Shown here: positions 44,152 through 52,489 of the stretch, piece by piece | How positions within the stretch are numbered: the first letter of the stretch is position 1 | How the letters are laid out: the number at the start of each line of letters is the position of its first letter | Assembly (NCBI GenBank): GCA_030706745.1 | Contig: JAUZNX010000001.1 | Location: 186,001 to 250,000, forward strand | Direction of reading: 5' to 3' | From: Bacteroidota bacterium | GTDB taxonomy: Bacteria > Bacteroidota > Ignavibacteria > Palsa-1295 | Length of the DNA stretch: 64,000 nt | Notes under the pieces: generated by a model | Databases searched by the model: none | The model's input: only the letters and a program-made list of their open reading frames with translations | What the model was told of the DNA's origin: nothing | Program-made: the position numbers and the translations under genes

Positions 44152-45006
44152 CTACTCACGCATGAACTTCAGCAGTTGATTATCAAGCCGTGCGAAATAG
44201 CACCCGCGAGGAAACGAAAAGACTGAAACTTGAAGACTTGTTTCTCCAATAGGAATTGGCATGGTCTTCATTGCTTGTCCGAGGACATTGATAATCAAGA
44301 AGGTTTTTGGTGATTGGGTTTCCGGGAAAGAAACCCTGAGCAAATCGGGACCGTCATTTGAAATACCCAGAATGCTAACCACCTGACGAATCACCGAGGC
44401 TGAGGGAATCGGTATTACTTGAATTGAAATGCTGTCGCCTAGATATCCCTGATAACTCCATCCTCCCTGCTCCATACCATTAGCATGTTTCTCCGAATAT
44501 TGCGCCCATGCCGAAATGAAACCGGAATAATGTCCGAGCGTCGTTATGATCCCCGACTGCGAATCCAAGACAAAGGGTATTGAATCAAATGTAAATTGAT
44601 AACCGTCACCCACACTGCTCAATCCATTGTTCTTGACATCGCTGTTTCCGAAGACAACGTTTCGAAATTGGTGTAATGATCGATCGATGGTGAATCTGCA
44701 CCCCTCATTGGTACCCGCTTTTCCCGAAACTGCAACACTATTCACGTTTGCGAGTCTGCTGGTGCCATCGAAATCCAGAGAGATACCACCTGAAACCGTA
44801 TGACCGCTTCCAGCTCCAGCAGGGGTAACCGTTGTAGTGTATGAGTAAGACAGCCCCATGGCTCGCGTTCTTACCTGGACCAGGATGCTATCGGTTTGCG
44901 CCTTAACTGTACAAGGAAGCGCCGTAAGAAAGAGAACCGATAGAAACCGCCACATCATATAATGAAAGAAACGTTCAATTCTGGTGTTCATTCCGTGAGG
45001 ATTCAT
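44152..45006 (-). CDS. Secreted protein with T9SS-like C-terminus
   Basis: 284 residues. The signal peptide is best placed in MWRFLSVLFLTALPCTVKAQ (the true start may be one of the first three ATG codons). Beta-rich body of about 180 residues, then a C-terminal domain with FPETQSPKTFLIINVLGQAMKT, FPRGCYFARLDN and final KFMRE. The ending GCYFARL is shared with the gene at 12847-13641, and both proteins are similar in size, so they probably belong to one family. Divergent from the ECF sigma factor gene with 124 bases between. Confidence 0.6.
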   Translation of the reverse strand: MNPHGMNTRIERFFHYMMWRFLSVLFLTALPCTVKAQTDSILVQVRTRAMGLSYSYTTTVTPAGAGSGHTVSGGISLDFDGTSRLANVNSVAVSGKAGTNEGCRFTIDRSLHQFRNVVFGNSDVKNNGLSSVGDGYQFTFDSIPFVLDSQSGIITTLGHYSGFISAWAQYSEKHANGMEQGGWSYQGYLGDSISIQVIPIPSASVIRQVVSILGISNDGPDLLRVSFPETQSPKTFLIINVLGQAMKTMPIPIGETSLQVSVFSFPRGCYFARLDNQLLKFMRE

Positions 45007-45130
45007 TATTGACCTTCAAGATCGGTGAGTCTTTGACTTCGACACTTACTCAAGAAAAATAGCCGACTTTCCCTGCCACCTTTTCCCCGCTTGATCCTCT
45101 TACCCATTGTAACCGCGGTACACTTTACGC

Positions 45131-45820
45131 ATGGACCTAACAAAAGAGCACGGTGCATCCTCGCTGGATGATGCCGTAAGGGAAGACGATGCATCGCACC
45201 ATGGGTGCGAGCCCCGGCGCGAATTTCTCGCGCTGCTCGGGCCGTGTCTTCCCGCGCTCAACCGGTTCGCGCTGGCGATGTGCCGCGATAAACGCGTATG
45301 CGATCATGAGGCCGCCAAAGACCTCGTGAGTGAGACAGTGTTGAAGGCGTTCGAGAGTTTCGAGCGCGTCAGGGAGCACAAGGCTTTCCTCAGCTATCTA
45401 TTCACAATCGCCTTACGCATCCACCGGCACGAGCAAAAGCGACGCGCGATCTGGCTGCCGCTCGCTAAAGAGCATGCGAACCATCACGCTGAAACGAGCG
45501 CACCTGACGCCGGAGCCGATACCGCGCAGCTTTATGCCGCGCTCGCACGGTTGCCCAAAGAGCAGCGCGAAGCCATTGTCATGAGCGAGATCGTGGGGCT
45601 GAGTCTGGCAGAAGTAGCGGAGGCGCAATCTGCGTCGCTCTCGGCGGTGAAGACTCGGGTCTCCCGGGGCCGCAAACGGCTCGGGAAGCTGCTCGGAGTT
45701 GAGGATGACGCCGTACAATCTGTCACGGCGTTCGCTCCTGTCAGCACCAATGGTCTCAGCACTAACGGCAACGGCAGCTATCATGCCCGGTTGGCATTTC
45801 AGGCAAAGGAAAAATTATGA
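45131..45820 (+). CDS. ECF-type RNA polymerase sigma factor
   Basis: 229 residues. Sigma-2 region about 35-105 (DHEAAKDLVSETVLKAFESFERVREHKAFLSYLFTIALRIHRHEQKRR) and sigma-4 region about 138-192 (ARLPKEQREAIVMSEIVGLSLAEVAEAQSASLSAVKTRVSRGRKRLGKLL), which binds the -35 element. The first 30 residues and the last 35 (Asn/Thr/Ser-rich) are extra. It overlaps the next gene by four bases (ATGA), typical of a sigma factor with its controlling partner. In Bacteroidota, ECF factors such as SigP govern T9SS genes; whether this one does is an inference from its unusual partner. Confidence 0.93.
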   Translation: MDLTKEHGASSLDDAVREDDASHHGCEPRREFLALLGPCLPALNRFALAMCRDKRVCDHEAAKDLVSETVLKAFESFERVREHKAFLSYLFTIALRIHRHEQKRRAIWLPLAKEHANHHAETSAPDAGADTAQLYAALARLPKEQREAIVMSEIVGLSLAEVAEAQSASLSAVKTRVSRGRKRLGKLLGVEDDAVQSVTAFAPVSTNGLSTNGNGSYHARLAFQAKEKL

Positions 45821-47292
45821 GCGACAACTCTCTCAACGATCTTTTCAAAGCCTCACGCAATGAGGCCGTGCCGGAATTTGTGTCCGAGCGCGATGCCGAA
45901 CGCCTGCTCGCCGAGCATCCCATGCGTAGTGTACCAAGGACAATCGGGCAGAAGCTATTCCAGCGGCTGCTCTCCTCTCCACGTAAACTTGGGATCACAG
46001 CCATGACAGTAGCAGGGATTATCACGATCGGGATTCTGGCGCTTCAGCCGCATCAAACGCAGAATTCTTCGAATATCCAATCGCCGAAGGCACAATCGTT
46101 CGCCGCGATCGATACCACTTCGGCAAAGACACCAACGCGAGTCGTGCGAAAAACCCTACGATTCGCGTTTGCCGATTCTTCAGCGCTTCCCGCGTTGCCG
46201 CCGCTGCCACCCTTGCCAGCAACACCACCGATCCCACCGCTGCCAGCAGTGGCAATTCATCCGGTCGAACTCGCGCCAGAGCAGTTAGCGCAACTCGGCG
46301 TCGTGCTAAAAGACAATGGCGATATTGATTTTTATACCAAGGATAGTCTTGCAATAGATGGAGACACAGGTTATGTTAACCACTATGGCTTGCCGCCTAC
46401 CTGGGGATTGCGAATCCATTTGTTGGCACATGCCCCTCGATTGACAGCGAACGCTCTGCCTGAGCTTCACATTCTTCCGTCTCCGCCAAAGTTAATCACA
46501 GCGACAAATGGGACGAAGCGTCTCTTCTCGTTTCGAAGCAGCTTTGCTCTAAACAGGGGTCGATTTCATACGGAGACACTAAAAAGTTTTATCGGACCAA
46601 GTGGGACCTATGATGTGATCCCTGTCTTTGATGATGACAGCATCTATTCCACGCAGGTGGCGAATCAGTTGCTTAACCCGAACCACGCGTCACGCCAGTC
46701 TGAGGGGTCGATGAAAGTTGTTCTTAACCCTCAGAATGGGCCCCGCGATACTTCGGGCAACGACTTTACGAATTCTTTTGTGAAGCGCATGAACAAGCCA
46801 AACAAGGTCTTCGACGCACCTGACCCTGTGGACACGGAATACAACGCATTCATCGACAACTCGGATGCGATCAATCGCCTCATCCCGATCCACATCCATA
46901 ACGCGAACAATCCCGACCACGTGAACGACCTGATCTTCTGGTACGAGCCGACCGCTGACATTACAAATCTGGTGAAAGAGGCCGCATCACAAGAATTGAG
47001 TGTATCAGAGAACACGCACGTTGCGACTTCCCGGCAGCCACACTTCACGCTCTCGATCTTCCCAAACCCCACGAGCGGCGCGGCAAAAGTACACTACACG
47101 ATCGATGGCGGCAAAGAAGCCGAGTTCGGCGTCTACAATCTACTCGGACAAAAGCTGATCGATGCCGGCACAGCCTCCGGCACTGGCGATCTCTCGCTCG
47201 ATCTTTCGAAGCTTGAAGCGGGAGTCTATCTTCTCGTCACCTCGACAAAGGATGGCGAGCAGAGCATCGAGCGGATTGTACTGAATAAGTAG
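45817..47292 (+). CDS. Membrane-anchored candidate anti-sigma protein with T9SS-like sorting domain
   Basis: 491 residues. N-terminal cytoplasmic part about 1-55 (helical, Arg/Glu-rich), one membrane helix at about 58-76 (LGITAMTVAGIITIGILAL), a Pro/Leu-rich stalk at 122-146, an extracytoplasmic body, and a C-terminal domain at 408-491 (IFPNPTSG, FGVYNLLGQKLI, GVYLLVTS and ERIVLNK) of the T9SS type A kind. It starts inside the sigma gene stop (ATGA), so translation is coupled. Position and layout suggest an anti-sigma or sensor, but no known anti-sigma motif (such as the zinc HxxxCxxC) is present in the N-terminus. A sorting domain on a non-cleaved membrane protein is unusual. Confidence 0.75.
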   Translation: MSDNSLNDLFKASRNEAVPEFVSERDAERLLAEHPMRSVPRTIGQKLFQRLLSSPRKLGITAMTVAGIITIGILALQPHQTQNSSNIQSPKAQSFAAIDTTSAKTPTRVVRKTLRFAFADSSALPALPPLPPLPATPPIPPLPAVAIHPVELAPEQLAQLGVVLKDNGDIDFYTKDSLAIDGDTGYVNHYGLPPTWGLRIHLLAHAPRLTANALPELHILPSPPKLITATNGTKRLFSFRSSFALNRGRFHTETLKSFIGPSGTYDVIPVFDDDSIYSTQVANQLLNPNHASRQSEGSMKVVLNPQNGPRDTSGNDFTNSFVKRMNKPNKVFDAPDPVDTEYNAFIDNSDAINRLIPIHIHNANNPDHVNDLIFWYEPTADITNLVKEAASQELSVSENTHVATSRQPHFTLSIFPNPTSGAAKVHYTIDGGKEAEFGVYNLLGQKLIDAGTASGTGDLSLDLSKLEAGVYLLVTSTKDGEQSIERIVLNK

Positions 47293-47314
47293 GTCGCAAA
47301 TACAGTGCGACGGG

Positions 47315-47407
47315 ATTCCCAGGGTTCCGCTACGCTCCACCCTGGGCTACACACCAAGACAATTGTGGTCATTAGCCCAGGGTGGAGTTGAAACGGAACC
47401 CTGGAAT
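47315..47407. repeat. Inverted-repeat element between sigma-partner gene and tmk
   Basis: The left arm (47315-47350) and the reverse complement of the right arm (47371-47407) agree for most of 35 positions, with the shared words AGGGTTCCG and CTCCACCCTGGGCTA. It lies between convergent genes. It may also act as a two-way terminator, although no T-run follows. Similar sequences are, from memory, common as dispersed repeats in several phyla. Confidence 0.75.
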
Positions 47408-47433
47408 CACGAAACCGAAGATAACAGGAGTCT

Positions 47434-48138
47434 TTAACTCGCCAGCGCCTCGGCAGTTACGTCGAAGCTGAAGGCGAACGACTCAGTTGCCGGCACGCTC
47501 GCGATGTGATGAGCGTGCCGTAAGTCGTTTCCCCGCTCGTACTCCACGAGGCGATAGATTACATGATGAATGTCTTCCATCGAGTCGGTGCCATCGATAA
47601 CGTGAATGCGGTCCGGCTGCTTTTGGGCCTGTGCCATATAGCCCTGGATCACATGGTTGAAGAAGACGCGGCTTTCGGCTTCCATGCGGTCATCGCCCAT
47701 TCCTTTGCGGCGATGAACGGCCAGTTCGATCGGCACATCGATCAGGAATGTGAGGTCCGGCACCAGACCGCCGGTAGCCACATCGTTGATCGTGCGAATG
47801 TGCGCGAGCGGCAGCCCGCGGCCATAGCCCTGATAGGCAATCGTCGAATCGGTGAAGCGATCGCAAATCACGACGGCCTCGCGAGCGAGTGCGGGTTCGA
47901 TAACTTCTTTGACGAGTTGTGCGCGGCTGGCGGCAAAGAGCAGAAGTTCTGCAGTCGAGGAGAGTGGCATCGAGTGCTTCTCGTTCAAGAGAATAGAACG
48001 AATATGTTCGGAAACATCGGTGCCACCAGGTTCGCGGACTAACAGGGTTTCGATCCCCGAATCTCTCAAGCGGTCCGCGAGTAATTGGGCTTGAGATGAC
48101 TTACCACAACCATCGATACCTTCAAACGTAATGAGCAT
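47434..48138 (-). CDS. tmk: Thymidylate kinase
   Basis: 234 residues from ATG 48138. AAGGAG lies five bases before it, which rules out the longer frame to 48201. The enzyme phosphorylates dTMP to dTDP in the cytoplasm. Signatures: FEGIDGCGKSSQAQLLADRL (P-loop), VREPGGTDVSEHIRSILL, DRFTDSTIAYQGYGRGLP and TFLIDVPIELAVHRRK. The C-terminus (about 205-234) extends about 25 residues beyond the usual length of 210. Confidence 0.96.
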   Translation of the reverse strand: MLITFEGIDGCGKSSQAQLLADRLRDSGIETLLVREPGGTDVSEHIRSILLNEKHSMPLSSTAELLLFAASRAQLVKEVIEPALAREAVVICDRFTDSTIAYQGYGRGLPLAHIRTINDVATGGLVPDLTFLIDVPIELAVHRRKGMGDDRMEAESRVFFNHVIQGYMAQAQKQPDRIHVIDGTDSMEDIHHVIYRLVEYERGNDLRHAHHIASVPATESFAFSFDVTAEALAS

Positions 48139-48184
48139 GTGTTCTCCTTCTATGAGTGTTCGAAGCCTGTTGTGATCGAACCGC

Positions 48185-48257
48185 GTAGGGATTAACGGCA
48201 TTAATCCGATGGCATCAATCCCACTGTCAGAGAAGGGCTAATGCCATTAGCCCCTAC
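48185..48257. repeat. Palindromic repeat pair GTAGGGATTAA / GGGCTAATG
   Basis: GGGCTAATG-C-CATTAGCCC (48235-48253) is a perfect 9-bp palindrome. About 45 bases left lies a diverged relative, GTAGGGATTAACGGCATTAATCC. Related to the GTAGGGGC-type dispersed palindromes near 36701 and 49588. Confidence 0.55.
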
Positions 48258-48294
48258 CCAATTCGATGTCCTTTTAGAACGGTAATCCGTTCGC

Positions 48295-48344
48295 AATATT
48301 TCCTGAATATAGCACTTCTGTAGGCAAAGTTTGCAGGAAATATT
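48295..48344. repeat. 11-bp inverted repeat AATATTTCCTG / CAGGAAATATT
   Basis: Perfect arms with a 28-base loop, 94 bases downstream of the DUF3037 gene. It may stabilise the 3' end of the HipA-like/DUF3037 transcript. A T-run (TTTTT) follows on the plus strand only. Confidence 0.5.
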
Positions 48345-48437
48345 TTTGCCCTCAGACTGCCAGTGCCGCGCATGCCCTTCCTCGGATCAGCTCATCTGGT
48401 CAGTATGGGGAATAGACCGTTGGGAATTGGCATATCC

Positions 48438-48821
48438 CTACAATACCAGTATCTGCATCAGGTGATCGAGCTCAGCCGCAGGATCGGAGCAAAGTCCTGA
48501 ATGAACACTTGACATCTGAATGATCGTACTCTTCGGCGCGACAAGCCAGTGCCAGCGTTCGTGTTGTGGCAGTTGGGCGATCGGACCAGCGCCCGAAGAC
48601 CCCGCGCAGATCTTCGGTATTTGCTCGAGGTGTCGCTCAATCTCCGTGAGATCCACATTCGGCGCAAGTGCGAGCAACCGGTCTCGATCGAGTGCGACGC
48701 GCGCAGCGAGATATTTTTGTGTACGCGCGAAGACAATCACGCCGACGTTGATAAATTCTTCGCGATCGACGCGCGGCACCACACGGACCACTGCGTAATC
48801 AAATGATACTTGCTCGGGCAC
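48438..48821 (-). CDS. DUF3037 family protein
   Basis: 127 residues from GTG 48821. AGGAGG seven bases upstream fixes this start; the longer GTG at 48848 has none. The DUF3037 pattern is FDYAVVRVVPRVDREEFINVGVIVF near the N-terminus, followed by RVALDRDRLLALAPNVD. The family is often encoded beside HipA-like kinases, as here (overlap of 23 bases). Function unknown; it may be a partner or a toxin-antitoxin-like accessory, which is inference. Confidence 0.88.
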   Translation of the reverse strand: MPEQVSFDYAVVRVVPRVDREEFINVGVIVFARTQKYLAARVALDRDRLLALAPNVDLTEIERHLEQIPKICAGSSGAGPIAQLPQHERWHWLVAPKSTIIQMSSVHSGLCSDPAAELDHLMQILVL

Positions 48822-49566
48822 GAATCGCCTCCTCTTCAAAAATGTCACACGACGCCAGTCGGTGTATGAGATAATTCACATACGCCTCACGGTGCGCTTC
48901 GATGTTCGAAAATATGTTCTCCGAATCCAACCAATCATCCGGCACCAGTCCAACGATTCGTCTGATCTCGTCTTCGGCTATCATTTTTCTAGCGCCACGA
49001 ATATCGTGAGCAAATCGCAGCAGGACATGGTCCTTGATCTGCGCGAACGGGCTCCGAAATTTATCCTCGGCCGTCGGCCAGTTGTGATGGAAGAATAACG
49101 CGGCGCCATGATCGATCAAATACAGCTTCTTGTGCCAGACCAGCATATTTGTATTGCGCGCTGTGCGATCGATATTCGTGATGAACGCATCGAACCAAAC
49201 AATTGCCGATGCGAGAGCAGGATCGACATTGTTCGCGCTGGAATCGAATGAAATCGAACCCGGCAGATAATCCATTGCGAGGTTCAGTCCGGCGCTCGAT
49301 TGGATCAGCGATCGAATTTCGTAATCCGGCTCATTGCGGCCAAGGATAGGATCCAAATCCATCATCGCCAGTCGTGGCACCGGCAATCCAAGCAATCGGC
49401 CGAGCTCGCCGCAAATGAGTTCGGCGATGAGTGCCTTCTTGCCTTGCCCCGCTCCACGAAATTTCAGGACGTAGATGCCATCGTCGTCCGCCTCGACAAG
49501 CGCAGGCAGCGAGCCACCCTCGCGGAGCGGCATGACATAACGGGTGGCACGGAGCGTTTCGAGCAT
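48799..49566 (-). CDS. HipA-like kinase family protein
   Basis: 255 residues from ATG 49566 (277 from 49632, but the first 22 codons lie in a dispersed palindrome). Kinase-like features are GIYVLKFRGAGQGKKALIAELICGELGRLLGLPVPR (about 29-65, ATP loop and lysine), WFDAFITNIDRTARNTNMLVWHKKLYLIDHGAALFF (about 145-182, catalytic D-R-x-x-R-N-T-N and IDHG, a DFG-like step). HipA kinases are known toxins of type II systems, but this branch is usually paired with DUF3037 rather than HipB. No HipB-like gene is next to it. Confidence 0.8.
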   Translation of the reverse strand: MLETLRATRYVMPLREGGSLPALVEADDDGIYVLKFRGAGQGKKALIAELICGELGRLLGLPVPRLAMMDLDPILGRNEPDYEIRSLIQSSAGLNLAMDYLPGSISFDSSANNVDPALASAIVWFDAFITNIDRTARNTNMLVWHKKLYLIDHGAALFFHHNWPTAEDKFRSPFAQIKDHVLLRFAHDIRGARKMIAEDEIRRIVGLVPDDWLDSENIFSNIEAHREAYVNYLIHRLASCDIFEEEAIRARASII

Positions 49567-49587
49567 CGGGAGAATGGAACACAACAC

Positions 49588-49617
49588 GGCATAGGGACGT
49601 GCTCCGCACGCCCCTAC
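49588..49617. repeat. Palindromic repeat GGGACGTGC-TCC-GCACGCCCC
   Basis: Nine-base arms with one mismatch, close to the palindrome at 36701-36719. It sits across the region before the HipA-like start codon, supporting the shorter start at 49566. Confidence 0.55.
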
Positions 49618-49640
49618 TTCATCACAATTCAAAGATCACG

Positions 49641-52331
49641 CTACCAGGATGAGAGCGGCGTTCTTTCCCACGTGTTTGCTGCTACACAAATATAAAGGTA
49701 GTTCGCGTCATAAGCGGCATCGCCCGGCTGTCCACTTGCGGTTGAAGACGCTGGCACCGAAACCCAGTTCTTCATGTGCGAAACCCATGAGAGCACGCCT
49801 GAACCGTTCGTCGTCAGCGCTTGTCCGCTTGAGCCATCGGCGGCGGGTAGCGTGTAACTGACATCACTACTCTGCGCCGCAGCTTTGAACGAGGTAGAGT
49901 AAGCGCCTGAAAAAGTGGTCGAAGTATTCGGTGCATAGAACTTTAGCATTCGTGCTTGCCCATCGACGTTGCCGATCCACAGGTCTACATTCCCGAAATA
50001 CGCCATGGACTGGCCATATTGGAAGTTGGTATAACGCGTAGCGGAGGTGTCTCCATTGAATCCGAAGCTATTGAAGCCGATACCTAAGTTTTGTCCCCCA
50101 GGAATCGCGGAGTATTTGTTGTAGCTGACATTATTTCTCCCGCCGCCTACGGCTGAATAATCCCCCGACGCAGAGTTGTAGGCACCCCCTGCATCGACAG
50201 CATAGTTTCCCGCATAGTTTCGATGTCCACCGCCGATAAATGAGTTTGTATAGTTGCCGAAGACTCCATAATTATTGCTGTCACCCCCCACGATAACGGA
50301 GTATGACCCATTGCCGTTATTTGCGAGCCCCCCGCCGATAAAGTCCCAATCATTGCAAGAATTGTAAGCCCCACCAACGATCGTTGAATAATATCTCGGT
50401 GCCGAATTGTTCGATCCGCCGCCGATGAACGAAGAGCCATATCCTTGCGGATATCCAGTCGTATTATTAAAGCCGCCAGCAATCACACTCGAGGGACCAT
50501 AAATCCGATTTTGGTAACCACTTCCGATGAAGCTGTTATTGTGGAAAATCCAATTCTGAATTCCCCCAGCAATTGCGGAGCCATCAGTGTTTGGACCGCC
50601 ATAGATGATGTTGTTGCTGCCACCGGCAATGACGGAATTACTGGCACTGTCCAAGTTGCTATTTCCTCCGTTGACATTCGAATAATCAGCAGTAGCCATA
50701 TTGCTCCTTCCACCGGTAATCGATGTATAGTAACCGGTCGCTCTATTGTTACTTCCGCCTCCCACGAAAGAAGCAGATCCTCCCGCAATATTTACTGTTC
50801 CGCCAACCACAGCGGATAGGAAGCCCAAAGCTGTATCACCTGCTCCCCCTGTAACAGTAGCTTCATCGGATAACGCTCGATTGTGATCCCCACCCAGGAC
50901 TGCAGACCATGAGCCTTTTGCCCAGTTATCGCGACCACCGGCGACCACTGCAAAGCCTGCGGTCAGTCCAGTGTCTCCACTGACATTACCAGCGCCTCCG
51001 CCAACAGTTCCGGAATTATCCTGAACGCGATTGGGATAAAGTCCGGTCGCATAGACGGTTATTCCACCGCCACCAGCAATCGTGGCACCGCTCACACCGC
51101 TTCGAACTGAGTTTGCACTATCGCCTCCAATGATGTTTACGCCGAACTGGTGGGGTTCAAAGCGCATGGCACGTCCTCCTCTCAGGTAGTTCGTATTTGA
51201 AGACCGCCAATTATTATAAACCCGTATTTCAAACGCCTCGCTGTCCGTCGTCCCGATAAAATTCGTCCCGGCCGCAGTGCCAGCATTTCCCGTGGTGCTC
51301 CACTTGTTGCCGAGGTCGCTTGCGAGGTTTGTCACCTGGGTTTCCGGAATATTACCCAGCGACATCACTCCGTTGACACTATTATAGCTCAGCGGCGCCA
51401 TCGCCGAAATCGCGGCTCTGGCGCGCGCATCGGTGTAGTATCGGTTCGTCGAGCCTTCCGTGACCTGATCGCTGCCGTAATCGCCACTCTGCGCAACCAC
51501 ATCACCGGTCCTTCCAAAGACGCTTGTTACTGGAACGGTGAGTCCGGAAATATCGCTCGCGCTGATCGTCCCCCATGCGGGTGCGGCACTTGCCGAGCCG
51601 GTCCCCGTCTGAGTGAGAAATTTCTTGGTGCTCGAAGTATTACCCGCGAGACGAGCGCCTGTCGCATGGCCATTATCGATCGGTGTGCTACCATAAATCA
51701 TGTCGCCGAGCGCTGTCATTGGGCTGATGTTATCGAAGCCTTCATGTTGAGCATTGGCACCCTTGCTCGTCACGGACGATTCGGAAGAAAGCAAAACAGT
51801 GTTGCTCGACGGATCGAGTTCAAAACTGAGACCGGGACCACTTACGAAATGTACGTCTGTGCCAACGCCGCTCAGACGCTGCCCATTGACCGTGATCGCG
51901 CTGACATAATCGGTTGCCATTTTGTTCGCACTGACCGAGCGATCGGCAATGGCGAGCGCGTACGGTGATGATCCAAGCGGCGCGAGGGGCCGCATCACTG
52001 GTGCGTCACCGATCTGTGTTCCAATCCAGAGCGGACGGCTCATCTCCGCCGCTGTGGGAAGTGGTGCGCCACCGCCGCCGAGAGTCAGGTTAAAGATTCC
52101 ATTGGCCACGGGCGTGTTGTAACCCGCCGACCAAATTTCTTCCTTGCCGTCTGGATCGGCATAGAGATGCAAAATCACTAGATACTCCCCATCCGCAATT
52201 GGAATTCCAGTTGGCGACTGAATGGTACCTTGATAACTGATCGTATGCGGTATGTCCTGCGCACAGGCTGCCGTGCTTTGAATTACGGCGATTACTGCGA
52301 CAAAGAATCCGATTCTTAAGAACGTACTCAT
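49641..52331 (-). CDS. Large exported protein with YadA-head-like GGxxN repeats
   Basis: 896 residues. Signal peptide MSTFLRIGFFVAVIAVIQSTAACAQ. Residues about 28-120 (PHTISYQGTIQSPTGIPIADGEYLV, WSAGYNTPVANGIFNLTLGG) form an N-terminal beta domain often found in this phylogenetic neighbourhood. From about 395 to 800 there are many repeats of the kind GGxxNxAxGxxSxVxGG (for example SVIAGGSNNII, NYAVDAGGAYNSASGDYSAVGGGRNNV), like the head of trimeric autotransporter adhesins, suggesting a trimeric left-handed beta-roll. No membrane anchor domain or T9SS domain follows; the end is WERTPLSSW. Adhesin or appendage protein is likely. The promoter is one of the best in the window. Confidence 0.75.
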   Translation of the reverse strand: MSTFLRIGFFVAVIAVIQSTAACAQDIPHTISYQGTIQSPTGIPIADGEYLVILHLYADPDGKEEIWSAGYNTPVANGIFNLTLGGGGAPLPTAAEMSRPLWIGTQIGDAPVMRPLAPLGSSPYALAIADRSVSANKMATDYVSAITVNGQRLSGVGTDVHFVSGPGLSFELDPSSNTVLLSSESSVTSKGANAQHEGFDNISPMTALGDMIYGSTPIDNGHATGARLAGNTSSTKKFLTQTGTGSASAAPAWGTISASDISGLTVPVTSVFGRTGDVVAQSGDYGSDQVTEGSTNRYYTDARARAAISAMAPLSYNSVNGVMSLGNIPETQVTNLASDLGNKWSTTGNAGTAAGTNFIGTTDSEAFEIRVYNNWRSSNTNYLRGGRAMRFEPHQFGVNIIGGDSANSVRSGVSGATIAGGGGITVYATGLYPNRVQDNSGTVGGGAGNVSGDTGLTAGFAVVAGGRDNWAKGSWSAVLGGDHNRALSDEATVTGGAGDTALGFLSAVVGGTVNIAGGSASFVGGGSNNRATGYYTSITGGRSNMATADYSNVNGGNSNLDSASNSVIAGGSNNIIYGGPNTDGSAIAGGIQNWIFHNNSFIGSGYQNRIYGPSSVIAGGFNNTTGYPQGYGSSFIGGGSNNSAPRYYSTIVGGAYNSCNDWDFIGGGLANNGNGSYSVIVGGDSNNYGVFGNYTNSFIGGGHRNYAGNYAVDAGGAYNSASGDYSAVGGGRNNVSYNKYSAIPGGQNLGIGFNSFGFNGDTSATRYTNFQYGQSMAYFGNVDLWIGNVDGQARMLKFYAPNTSTTFSGAYSTSFKAAAQSSDVSYTLPAADGSSGQALTTNGSGVLSWVSHMKNWVSVPASSTASGQPGDAAYDANYLYICVAANTWERTPLSSW

Positions 52332-52388
52332 AACTCAGGCGAATAGACGTGATTGTGAAGACGACGACTCCGGAGAGAGCCTAAAGTG

Positions 52389-52419
52389 CAAAGATACAAT
52401 TATCCTTAATGAAAGTCAA
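52389..52419 (-). promoter_or_regulatory. Bacteroidota-type promoter TTG-N20-TATCTTTG
   Basis: On the minus strand TTG (52419-52417), exactly 20 bases, then TATCTTTG (52396-52389). This is the textbook spacing for the Bacteroidota primary sigma factor. The start codon of the YadA-like gene lies about 57 bases downstream. Confidence 0.8.
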
Positions 52420-52489
52420 TAGGTGCGGGAGTTCAAATACATGTTCCGAGAGAATTGCCCTGAACCCGTCGTGAGTCTATCTGACTATT

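Larger units (their letters stand above)
48139..48437. other. Intergenic region between tmk and DUF3037 gene
   Basis: No gene is seen in 299 bases. It contains the tmk Shine-Dalgarno sequence AAGGAG (48144-48149), palindromic GTAGGGnnTAA repeats (48185-48257) and an 11-bp inverted repeat (48295-48344), each listed separately. Confidence 0.6.

Noticed and set aside
49641-52331. GGxxN repeats considered as DNA tandem repeats or a CRISPR-like array
   Set aside because: The periodicity is at the protein level with much nucleotide variation; no constant direct repeats with unique spacers of equal size exist.
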